A program made the position numbers and the translations under genes. Below, piece by piece: positions 45,957-55,132 of a stretch of DNA of 64,000 bases; position 1 is the first letter of the stretch; every line of letters begins with the position of its first letter. The notes beneath the pieces are model-generated. The model saw only the letters and a program-made list of their open reading frames with translations. It searched no databases and had not been told where the DNA came from. The DNA is taken from contig RPFO01000288.1 of the NCBI GenBank assembly GCA_009746045.1, forward strand, positions 1,354,911 through 1,418,910, given 5' to 3'. Origin of the DNA: Mesostigma viride. Lineage: Eukaryota; Streptophyta; Mesostigmatophyceae; Mesostigmatales; Mesostigmataceae.

Positions 45957-46681
45957 ATGGCAGACGGGCGCCGTAGCAAAGGTGCCCCAGCTAGTGGGAA
46001 TAATGGTGGTGCTGGTAGTGGGACAGCTCACGTAGATGACGTGGGTGTCACCGGGGAAATTTCCAATGTTCATCACAACCCTAATAATACACAAGCTGTT
46101 CATGGCTATGACCTTACCACCCAGGGTTTGCTTATTGTGAATCAACTGCAACCTGTCACGTCTGACTCAAAGCCCAAGCAGGCTGAGGAGTTTGTGGAGG
46201 GGCTAGAGGGGTTTCCAAGTTTGTACGGTGGTACAAACTATTACCAGATCTGGATAGGTAGCCAGACTTTTGGCAAGTGTACAGATCAGATAAAGGACCT
46301 CACTAGAGAGTGTAAGAAGGCCAACAAGGCCTGGTCCAGCTACGTGGCAGAGTTAAAGGAGCTGCTAGAGGATCAGAGGAAGAAAGTGGGGATCCATTGG
46401 CAGGATAAATACCAGGGGTGGGAGGTCAAGGGGGACCTGATCCAGAACTTCCTTAGCTATTGTAAAATGGTTGAGGAGGGCAGGGCTCACGGCTTTAATG
46501 TTGCTGACAACATAGCCCTGACAAACTGGCTCAAGGTTTCTGGGCTGGACAAGGCTACACGTGGCTCTTTAAAGGTCATGTGTGCCCCACACTCAACCCT
46601 CAAGGCCTACAAGGTCATAATCAAACAAGCACTCGAGGCAGAGGAGCTGTTTGAGGGTGGAGTGCCAGCAGTGAAGGCTAC
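45957..46681 (+). pseudogene. Gag of element C, N-terminal part, cut by element B
   Basis: Start MADGRRSKGAPASGNNGGAG, with a capsid-like helical region (YVAELKELLEDQRKKVGIHW, EEGRAHGFNVADNIALTNWL, AYKVIIKQALEAEELFEGG). The frame is intact up to the B insertion in codons GCTAC (46677-46681). It continues at 54712. Without B the gag frame would be open through the junction. Confidence 0.88.
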
Positions 46682-47377
46682 AGTTAACGCCAAGCGCATT
46701 GGCGTGATCCTGATTCGGCATATCTCTGCGATTCCAGCGGCACCGGAACGAGTTCATTCCGACAAGTATCAAGAAAGTTATGGCGTTCCGACTTCCCGGT
46801 CGCGCGCGAGCGCGAGCCGGCTGTTCTTCTAAGTCGGACGTGAATATTTGCCGACGACATATGGGGTCGACAGTAATTCCTGGGCTGACAGGAATTAGGT
46901 ACTGTACCTACGACGGTATTGGATTAATACGTCGTACGCAGGAAATAGGAACCTTAACCTGTGGTCTGTTGGTACCGCAGGCTTAGTCCTGGACTTCTAG
47001 GTGCAGATGCAATAGTCACTGTGGACTGTGCTCTGTGGTCACTGTGCCTGTATGGCAGACCTACTGTATAGGAGCTGGGCGCTGTACAGGTAGTGAATAC
47101 TGTACCGGGGGTGTTATTACTGAGCAGGCCTCCTAGGCTGCTCAGGACTAGCAAGCACAGTGCACAAGTATATAAACAATAGGCCAGTGCCAATTGGGCA
47201 TCTCTTGCGAGCCCGCCTCACGTGTTGTGCCTTGACTTGGCAAGCGCGTGTACAAGCCTCAAGTGTGTGAGCGCTGTAACATTATCCAATTTTAACAAAG
47301 CTCCGTTTCCAACCATATTCACACATTGCTGCATTGCAACCATATCCTTCACATTGCGTTTGATAAGAACGTTAACT
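46682..47377 (+). repeat. 5' LTR of element B
   Basis: 696 bp with perfect 8-bp inverted ends AGTTAACG/CGTTAACT. A TATATAAA box at about 47169-47176 is a candidate promoter for the element transcript. Confidence 0.95.
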
Positions 47378-47470
47378 CAAATTACAACCAGTCTCAGCGG
47401 AACGGCCAGGAGGGTCGTTGCCGGTTGCGGTGTGCAGCGTTGACGACGCGAGGAGCTCGTCCGGTGGTGA

Positions 47471-48384
47471 ATGGTGCAGGAAGAACAACGGCAGCAGGAT
47501 TTCCGGTTTCGGCAGTCTGCTGGGGGTTCGATTTCGCCTGAATTGCGTCGTGTCGTTCGGGATCTATCTTTATTGCTTGCAGATCGTCCGCCTGTAATCG
47601 CAGCTTCGTGCAATTCGTCGACGACCAGGTCGAAGATTGGGAGCGAATTCTGCGACACGTACAAACCATCGTCATTCCGGAGCACCGGAGCATCGACGAC
47701 CTCGAGCAGGAGCTTCACGGTTGGTCGGCATCCAGACGGTGATTACAGCAGTAGCTGAGCGAGTGCGGACGGAGTTGGCGGCAAGGCGAGGCGAGGTTGC
47801 GGAGGCAGCTGGCGCAGGGCGACACGAGTTTGTACCGACAGCAGCGGGTGCGGGTACCACGTACTTTCGCAGGCATCATCGGCGACGAGGGTGTTGCAGC
47901 GGGGCCAGTTAGGCGTGAACGACGCGGAGCGGAGCATACAGGCGGCTTGCAGAGGTCGGGGCGACAGCGGAAGCCATCACCGGAGGACAGCGCGCGCAAG
48001 AGTCGGCAGGTTTCCGGAGCGAGCAAGAGTTCCTTTTCAGGAACTGCCCCGCCCCTTCGCGTTCGTGTGACGCGTTGGGAGGAGTTTGCACCTCTTGGGT
48101 ACGATAGTGACCTTGAGGTGGGAGCAGGGGGTGTCGCTGGGCTAGGCGACGAGACACTTGGCGACCACGAGGTGCCAAGATACAATCCGCGGGGTGCCAA
48201 CGACGGGTTGTCACCTGTCTACTATACCAACGGTGACGATTCAGTCATCGCGGGCCGACAGCGGGTCGACGACGGCGCAGCAGGTAGCAGGGTACCAGAG
48301 CTGATTGTGGTGAGCGACAGCGACGACGACAGCGACAAGGAGAACCAGGACGCGCCTGGGGCCAGCCGTGGTGGTCTTGCCTGA
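47471..48384 (+). pseudogene. ORF0 of element B, frame-broken
   Basis: Coding-looking pieces in three frames: SISPELRRVVRDLSLLLADR (from 47471), then QFVDDQVEDWERILRHVQTI with IDDLEQELHGW (about 47610-47740), then VITAVAERVRTELAARR and a last frame to 48384 with LRVRVTRWEEFAPLGYDSDL and a Ser/Asp/Glu-rich end (VVSDSDDDSDKENQD). Same place as ORF0 in A and C, and similar helical then acidic character, but little direct sequence similarity by eye. Confidence 0.55.
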
Positions 48385-48486
48385 GTGGTAACACTTGGCA
48401 CTTTCCTTTCTTGTTCAGTAGCTTATATTGCTTTAATTGCTGCTTGGCCACTTGGCTGGCTGTAGCAGATCTGAACAGAGGCCATC

Positions 48487-49672
48487 ATGGAGGATGGAGC
48501 TATCAACCAACAAGCGGGCTTTATGGGCTTCGCGCGGCGCGGCGCTGGGATGGATGGACGAGATGGACGCGATGGACGCGGTGGACGCGATGGACGCGGG
48601 GACGGCCAGGCGCTGGGAGACCAGGCTGAGGTGCCAGATAATCAGAGCCAAGGATCGCAGGGCGGGCAGCACGCGCCAGCCGCAGATCAAGCGGCGCCTA
48701 AGCGACCAACCGTGCTGAGGGGTACGCGGTGCTAGGCCAGTTTCAGTCCATCAAGGACAATTGGCAGCCCCGGGATGCTGAGAGGATGTTAGAGGACATG
48801 AACTTGTACACGGAGATATACAACGGTGACAAGCTTCGCATCCTGGCGTCTAGTGCCTACATACGGCAGTCGGCGAGGCGGCTGTTCAAGTTTGTTCGGG
48901 AGCGACACGCGGCGGGGGACACCTGGCGGCGTTTATGACGCGACTCAGGTCGTTCCTGAGTGACAAGAGGACCATAGATGGGTCCCACCTGAAGCAAGAA
49001 TACCTGGACTACAAGCCCATCAAGGGGCAGCTAGTGGTCCACGCCTTTGAAGACTTCGTCAAGCTGAGGGAGGACGCCATGGCCAAGGGCTTCTTCGTCG
49101 CAGATCGGATGGCCATGGGCGACTTTCTCAAGTCGCTGCAGCTGGATCCGGTCACCATGGATAATGTGACCATCCACATGCGACAGGTCCATGGCTGGGC
49201 AGCCATGACGGACCAGTTGTATGAGTGTTTCAGCGGCAAGTACGTGGGTGGTAAGCGCCCTCGTCAGGGTGATGAGGAGGCCACTGAACCCACGGTTAAG
49301 TCCATGAGGGGATCGGGCCACGGGGGCCCAGCGCCCTCGAGAGGGCCTGAGACCTCTTCAAGGGGTCGAGGAAGGTCCAGGAGGGGGCGTGACAGAAGGG
49401 CTGGACGGGGGACCCCGCCGAAGTCGGGACATCCACAGTCCCAGTTTGACTTCAAGAGGGTGGGTGGTCCTCCCAAGGCTGGGCCCAGCAGTGGGACCTC
49501 ACGGGACATCAGTCAGGTGGAATGTTATTTCTGCCAGGGGAAGGGTCACTTCAGGAATGAGTGTCCCTCGTACCTGAGGCAGGAAGGTCAGAGCAAGCCA
49601 GCTCAGGGTGGCAGCAAGGACAAGGCTGGTCCATCCCAGGACAAGGGCAAGGGCAAGGCTGCTGATCATTGA
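48487..49672 (+). pseudogene. Gag of element B, zinc knuckle, ends at UGA-CUU
   Basis: Start MEDGAINQQAGFMGFARRGA with a GMDGRDGRDGR repeat. Frame changes near 48730 and 48920 join QFQSIKDNWQPRDAERMLED and MTRLRSFLSDKRTIDGSHLK. Capsid-like helices follow (EDFVKLREDAMAKGFFVADR), then an Arg/Gly-rich region and a CCHC knuckle CYFCQGKGHFRNEC. Stops at TGA 49670-49672, followed by CTT. The next codons stay open in the same frame into pol, so Gag-Pol would need only readthrough of this UGA. Confidence 0.85.
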
Positions 49673-52600
49673 CTTGAGCCTGCACACATCCCTGAACCCT
49701 GGAGGGTGCCCCCAGGGGTGTGTAATGAAGCTGCTAGTGACAGCAGTGAGGGGCAGCCCCATGCTCTAGTGAAAGAGCCTATTGGACACGATGGGGCAAG
49801 CTTGGTTACCACAGAGAGTATGCCAGCTGTAGCTGCAGTGGTTACTCGCCAACGTGCCCGCCATGGCGGTGCTGAGCCTGAGGTAGGACCTGGTGATGTG
49901 GACCCAGGTGGATCTCAGAAGCATTCTGACCGTGCAGGACTGGCACAGGATGGTCAGGATGAGGATAGGGCTGGAGACAGTCTGACAGGCACGACCCTGG
50001 TGCCTCCTGTACATAAGGGATCTGTACATACCTTGAGTGCTAATAATGACAATAAAAGGTTTTCTCTCTTGTATGACATTGCCTCAAGGTTGCATACCAT
50101 GTTTGGCCATGCAGCTCAGTCTTTGCAAGTTGCTAGACGGCTGGGAGGAAGTGAGTTGTACTCCATCTGCCAACAGGTTGCTCAAGCTTGCAAGTGCAGG
50201 CTAGTTGCTAGAAAGCCCAAGCAGTCTCATGCCAGGACTCCTATTTTGCAGCCAGGCCATGTGCAGGTAGATATTCAGAGAATCAGGGGTTTGAAGCTGC
50301 TGGTGGCAGTGGACAGATATACCAAGTACAAGACCCTAGAGATCCTGCCTGACATGGAGAAGCCTACATTGATTGCTGCTCTGAAGTTGACAAGGAGCAG
50401 GTACCCTGGGTTGGAGTTGTTGCAGTGTGACATTCAGTTTGAGTGCTGTGAGAACCTGCCAGAGTTTCCAGAGTTGCTGATTACACCCAGGGAGAGCCAC
50501 GGCCAGCAAGGGGTGGTGGAGAGAGCCATCCAAGAGATCAAGACTGTGCTGCTGGTGGAGAGGATTCCAAGGACGTCATCTGCCATTGTGACATCTGCAT
50601 GGCTACGTTCTGTGGAGGACAGGCTGAACCTGAGGACTCCCATGTTCTTTGGTGACATTGCCATCAATCCTCTTATGCTGCATACCAGGATGCTGCCAGC
50701 TGATGCTGAGCAGGCATGGAAGGAGAAGCTAGAGGCCAAGTTCCTCAAGCTGAGGCAGAAAGACAAGGGCTGGAGTGTCCTAGAACCTAACGTTGGACAA
50801 CAGGTTGTTGTGTGGAAGGAACCAAGCTTTCCAGGGAAACGTGGCAGCTGGCATGATGGGGTGGTGACCCGAGTAGAAGCCGCTGGCCATAAGTGCTGGG
50901 TGGCCATTGATGGCTCCCAAGCAGTGCACCGTCTGTCCTGGTCAAAGATCCGTCCCCGGGGAGGTAATCAAGGAGACCTCTTCCAGGTGCCCGCTGGTGT
51001 ACAAGGCGGGGGTGACGTGGAGCTTCCTGATCAGGGTGCTACAGCTGTATCGAGCCCTCAGGGTGACCCTGGCCCGGCCCCTGGGGTACCTTCACATACG
51101 GTGGTTGGGCAAGCAGGCGGACAGGCTGCACCTCCGGAACGGCCCGACACCAGGCCTAGGGGTGTGCGTCTATCAGATATTGTACAGGCTTTGCAAAGAG
51201 CCAAGAAGGAGCCTAAGGTGTCCAAGCTTGTCCAGTTGGATGAACCTGAGGTAGCTGCCATGGAGATAGATACCAATGCACAGGTTTCTGTCATGGGACC
51301 TCAGCATACAGGAGAACTGCTGGTCGGAGAACCAAGTTGCCCCTGGGTGTCTGATTTCAGTGGTAGGACGCATCTAAGGGTGTTGGGAGAGGTTACTGCC
51401 CCTGTCATGGGTGTGGATGTGACCTTCCTTGTCCTAGAGGACTATGATGGCCCTGTGATTTTGGGTCAGAATTTTCTGGGCAATCCTGGGATTTCTATCA
51501 GAGCTACAGCTCTGAGAAGAGATGGCTGGGGGATGATTCCCCTAGAAAATTTCAGGACAACATTTCCAGTCAGGTGCAGGGCCAAGCCGGTCAAGGGTGT
51601 AAAATGGGATGAAGGGGAGGTGCCCCCAGCGGCCAGTTTGGTGATTCCAGCTGTGTTGCACCCCAGCAGTATTGGCATAACTCACAGGAGCCTTGCTGCA
51701 CACTCTCCTTTGACATATGACCAGCTGGTCCAAGAGATGAGCTCGCCTACTTTGTTTGAGGCTTGGAAGCTCGCCTTCTCCAAGGCATTGGAGGAGTGGT
51801 TGCAGTTTGAGTGTGCTGCACCAACAGACAGACGTCCCCCAGCATCAAGGAAGCTTGCTTTGAGATTTGTGCTGAAGAGGAAGGTTGTGGATGAGGTATC
51901 AGTGCCCCATGTCAGGCCTGTCCTGAATGAGTATCACGGCACGGGGAGTCTGCCAGGAGAGGAGCTATACACGCCAGGGATGCTACACGACACATGGAGA
52001 ATTTTGCTATGTCTCTACGTGGGGTTGCTGAACAGGGGAGCAGCTATGTCATCAGTGCTGCTGGACTTCAAGAGGGCATTTTTAAAATCTGATCCAGAAG
52101 TGGCCAGGAGGGTGTGGAAGCAGGATGAGCCTTACTGTGTTGAGGTGCCTGCCATCTGGAAGCTGGAGCTGCATCAACAATTCCTGGTTATTCTGAAGGG
52201 CCTGGAAGGACTCAGGTCGAGCCCAATCATCTGGAGACTCACGCTGCAGGAAGCTCTGATCAGTGAGTGTGGCTTGAGAGTGTCTTCAGTTGATCCCTGT
52301 TTGCTGCTGGCCCAATGGGAGGGTCTGCCAGTGTATGCTAGTTTGCATGGAGATGATCTGCATTTGCTAGCCCCCACGACCTGGCTGAAGAAGTTTATTC
52401 CTGTCATCAGTGGCAAGTTTTCACTGGGCAAGGAGCTGTGGCAGGAGCCCAACAAGCCTGTAGTGTTCTGTGGAATGCAGGCTACCCTGTTCAGGAGGGA
52501 CGGGGAGTGGAGTATCAGGCTTCAGGCTGGAGGAGATTATAAACAGACCATTGTGAAGGCCTTGCCAGAGAAGATCACCCAGGCTGCAGGACCTGAGTTG

Positions 52601-53263
52601 AGAGGCATGTGGGCCTGGTTTGCCAGCATCTGTGGTCCGTCTTTGATGGTCCATAGCAGAATGCCTGATGAGGTGCTTGAGGATGAGAAGCCTCGAGTCA
52701 TAGCCCGGTTGGTGGAGAGTACCCCTGATCTGATTTTGTCTGGGATTGACTTTGCCCAGCCTATCACCTTGGAGATCTTTGTTGACAGTTCCATGGATGC
52801 TCGCCAGGTTACCAAGGTCAGGGGGAGATCTGCTGCTCTGTTTGCTTTTTATCAGAGCAGGGCAAGTTTGTTCAGCTGGTACAGCAGACTGCAGAAGAGG
52901 GTCTGTATCAGTTCAGATGTGGCAGAATGCAGGGCCATATGCGAGGGGATCCAGTCCAGCCTGTACATAAAGGAGTTAATGCTGGAGCTGGCTTCAGTTA
53001 CCCCTTGGACCTTGCAGATGGAGACGTTGTTGCTAACAGACAGCATGGGTATGGTCCAGTTTGTTCACAAGCAGCTGGCCAGGAGCCGGGACCTGGATTA
53101 TTTGTTGCTGAAGGAGTTGGCCAGTTTGGTTGACTTGAAGCATATCCCTGGCGAGGAGAACCCTGCTGATGCATTGACAAAGCTGCCACACAAGGCCCCA
53201 GCCCAGTACAATGTACTGAGGAAGCTCATGAATGCTGACTGTCAAGTCGGTCTATCTGTCTAA
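49673..53263 (+). CDS. Pol of element B: integrase - protease - RT - RNase H, uninterrupted
   Basis: Open from the codon after the gag UGA to TAA at 53261-53263. Numbering from 49706, domains in order: HHCC-like zinc region (about 127-165, LHTMFGHA ... CQQVAQACKC); integrase core with D189 (VQVDIQRIRG), D242 (QCDIQFE) and E272 (GQQGVVERAIQEIK); integrase C-terminal region (about 370-440); retropepsin-like domain with D522 in MEIDTNAQVSVMG and GPVILGQNFL at 583-591; RT with D787 (LLDFKRAFLK) and HGDD at 881-884; RNase H with D1027 (FVDSSMD), E1074 (AECRAI), D1112 (TDSMGM) and PADALTKL near the end. Integrase before RT is the Ty1/copia order. The protease after integrase and its DTN triad are not usual. 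D-x29-E is shorter than the usual spacing. No protease signature was seen between gag and integrase. Confidence 0.93.
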   Translation, partial: LEPAHIPEPWRVPPGVCNEAASDSSEGQPHALVKEPIGHDGASLVTTESMPAVAAVVTRQRARHGGAEPEVGPGDVDPGGSQKHSDRAGLAQDGQDEDRAGDSLTGTTLVPPVHKGSVHTLSANNDNKRFSLLYDIASRLHTMFGHAAQSLQVARRLGGSELYSICQQVAQACKCRLVARKPKQSHARTPILQPGHVQVDIQRIRGLKLLVAVDRYTKYKTLEILPDMEKPTLIAALKLTRSRYPGLELLQCDIQFECCENLPEFPELLITPRESHGQQGVVERAIQEIKTVLLVERIPRTSSAIVTSAWLRSVEDRLNLRTPMFFGDIAINPLMLHTRMLPADAEQAWKEKLEAKFLKLRQKDKGWSVLEPNVGQQVVVWKEPSFPGKRGSWHDGVVTRVEAAGHKCWVAIDGSQAVHRLSWSKIRPRGGNQGDLFQVPAGVQGGGDVELPDQGATAVSSPQGDPGPAPGVPSHTVVGQAGGQAAPPERPDTRPRGVRLSDIVQALQRAKKEPKVSKLVQLDEPEVAAMEIDTNAQVSVMGPQHTGELLVGEPSCPWVSDFSGRTHLRVLGEVTAPVMGVDVTFLVLEDYDGPVILGQNFLGNPGISIRATALRRDGWGMIPLENFRTTFPVRCRAKPVKGVKWDEGEVPPAASLVIPAVLHPSSIGITHRSLAAHSPLTYDQLVQEMSSPTLFEAWKLAFSKALEEWLQFECAAPTDRRPPASRKLALRFVLKRKVVDEVSVPHVRPVLNEYHGTGSLPGEELYTPGMLHDTWRILLCLYVGLLNRGAAMSSVLLDFKRAFLKSDPEVARRVWKQDEPYCVEVPAIWKLELHQQFLVILKGLEGLRSSPIIWRLTLQEALISECGLRVSSVDPCLLLAQWEGLPVYASLHGDDLHLLAPTTWLKKFIPVISGKFSLGKELWQEPNKPVVFCGMQATLFRRDGEWSIRLQAGGDYKQTIVKALPEKITQAAGPELRGMWAWFASICGPSLMVHSRMPDEVLEDEKPRVIARLVESTPDLILSGIDFAQPITLEIFVDSSMDARQVTKVRGRSAALFAFYQSRASLFSWYSRLQKRVCISSDVAECRAICEGIQSSLYIKELMLELASVTPWTLQMETLLLTDSMGMVQFVHKQLARSRDLDYLLLKELASLVDLKHIPGEENPADALTKLPHKAPAQYNVLRKLMNADCQVGLSV

Positions 53264-54010
53264 AAGCTGAGAGCTGGGTGCTTAAGTCTCTGGATATCAG
53301 GCTGGGAGCTTGATTGTACATAATCCTGAGCACACCTTGAGGGGTGAGACATGTCTCTGGTGTGGGAATGTCTGACATTGTCTCTGATGGAGAGATGTCT
53401 ATCTGGGGTTTTCATCTCAGTCTGAGGTTTCCCCAGATCTGTGGTTTGTGGGCGGGGTTCGATTCCCTGGTGCCGTCTTAAGGCGGAGTTTCACGGACTG
53501 GCTGACCCATCCACCATGCTGGTGAGGTGGCGACAGGTCCCCTGATTTTCCACGGTTGGAACGAGTATGGGAGCTTGTGTTTTGCATGTGCTTCGCGTAG
53601 ATGTTGTGTCTGGTTCGATAAGGGGCAGCAGACCGGCGCCGACTCCCGTCTGGGGGTCAGCAATGTTTTCTGATGAGCTGTTGTGGGTGATCTGTGGGGT
53701 TTCGCCTAAGGTCCTGAAGGTTGTACATACTTCTCAAGTTCTTAGCTGAACACCTATGGGCTGCCACAGTTGGCCAACCTCTTGTACATGGGTAACACAA
53801 CGAGCCTCCCGTGAAGGGATAGGGACTCATTGTAATTTGTTTGTGCTCCTGAGCCAGTATGGGTGCTATGTACATATAATAAGGAATCCAAGCTGACTGT
53901 CATGCCCAGCGGGTTGTGACTTGTAGTCGGGGAGGATATCCAGTACCCATTGTGTGTGTTTGTATGTAGACTTGTGTGAGCTGCTACAGCTCAAGAAAAG
54001 AAAGGATTGG
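53264..54010 (+). other. Non-coding region between pol and 3' LTR of element B
   Basis: About 750 bp. Contains the T-arm-like GGGGTTCGATTCCCTGG at about 53453-53470 and ends with a purine tract AAGAAAAGAAAGGATTGG at 53993-54010, just before the 3' LTR. Confidence 0.8.
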
Positions 54011-54706
54011 AGTTAACGCCAAGCGCATTGGCGTGATCCTGATTCGGCATATCTCTGCGATTCCAGCGGCACCGGAACGAGTTCATTCCGACAAGTATCA
54101 AGAAAGTTATGGCGTTCCGACTTCCCGGTCGCGCGCGAGCGCGAGCCGGCTGTTCTTCTAAGTCGGACGTGAATATTTGCCGACGACATATGGGGTCGAC
54201 AGTAATTCCTGGGCTGACAGGAATTAGGTGCTGTACCTACGACGGTATTGGATTAATACGTCGTACGCAGGAAATAGGAACCTTAACCTGTGGTCTGTTG
54301 GTACCGCAGGCTTAGTCCTGGACTTCTAGGTGCAGATGCAATAGTCACTGTGGACTGTGCTCTGTGGTCACTGTGCCTGTATGGCAGACCTACTGTATAG
54401 GAGCTGGGCGCTGTACAGGTAGTGAATACTGTACCGGGGGTGTTATTACTGAGCAGGCCTCCTAGGCTGCTCAGGACTAGCAAGCACAGTGCACAAGTAT
54501 ATAAACAATAGGCCAGTGCCAATTGGGCATCTCTTGCGAGCCCGCCTCACGTGTTGTGCCTTGACTTGGCAAGCGCGTATACAAGCCTCAAGTGTGTGAG
54601 CGCTGTAACATTATCCAATTTTAACAAAGCTCCGTTTCCAACCATATTCACACATTGCTGCATTGCAACCATATCCTTCACATTGCGTTTGATAAGAACG
54701 TTAACT
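54011..54706 (+). repeat. 3' LTR of element B
   Basis: 696 bp. Differs from the 5' LTR at about 54229 (G for A) and about 54578 (A for G). Ends AACGTTAACT, next to the TSD GCTAC. Confidence 0.95.
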
Positions 54707-54711
54707 GCTAC

Positions 54712-55105
54712 CCAGGCAGGTGGGCGTACCCAGGGTGGCTCCAAATCGTCCGAGGCTGACCGAAGCCAAGGAGGGCGTAGGGGCAACCACAACAAGCGAA
54801 AGGCCAATCATTCACCCGACCCTGACGGGAGGTCACACTCCAAGTCGGTGTTCAGGCGGGTGGGTGGTCAGCCCAAGCAGGGCAACGCGTCTGACAACGG
54901 GGGCAGTGGCCAGGGCAAGTCAAAGATACAATGCTACCTGTGCAAGGGGTGGGGGCACATCAAGAAGGAGTGTCCCAGCTTCAAGAAGTCCCAGGGCCAG
55001 GGCAGCAACAAGAATAACAACAACAACAACAAGAAGAACAACAACAAGTCCCAGGCAGGCCAGCCTTCAAAGGGCAGTCAGCAAGAAGACAACAAGGAGC
55101 AGTGA
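54712..55105 (+). pseudogene. Gag of element C, C-terminal part after nested B; ends UGA-CUG
   Basis: Resumes the gag frame after the B insertion with GGRTQGGSKSSEADRSQGGR, then the CCHC knuckle CYLCKGWGHIKKEC and an Asn/Lys-rich tail. TGA at 55103-55105 followed by CTG. After the stop this frame stays open to 55247, but pol of C runs in another frame from 55133, so a frameshift occurred in the overlap. Confidence 0.88.
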
Positions 55106-55132
55106 CTGTCTGAGGCAACCCCTACACACCTT

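Larger units (their letters stand above)
46682..54706 (+). mobile_element. LTR retrotransposon B (young), nested in gag of C, TSD GCTAC
   Basis: Two 696-bp LTRs (46682-47377 and 54011-54706) with about two mismatches, starting AGTTAACGCC and ending AACGTTAACT, flanked by GCTAC at 46677-46681 and 54707-54711. Encodes a broken ORF0, gag with two frame changes, and an uninterrupted pol. It is 8,025 bp long. Confidence 0.97.

Noticed and set aside
46682..47193. Small ORFs repeated at 46780/54109 and 46954/54283
   Set aside because: LTR sequence of element B, present twice for that reason.
53450..53472. tRNA gene
   Set aside because: Only the T-arm matches; no D-arm, anticodon arm or acceptor pairing around it in any of the three elements.
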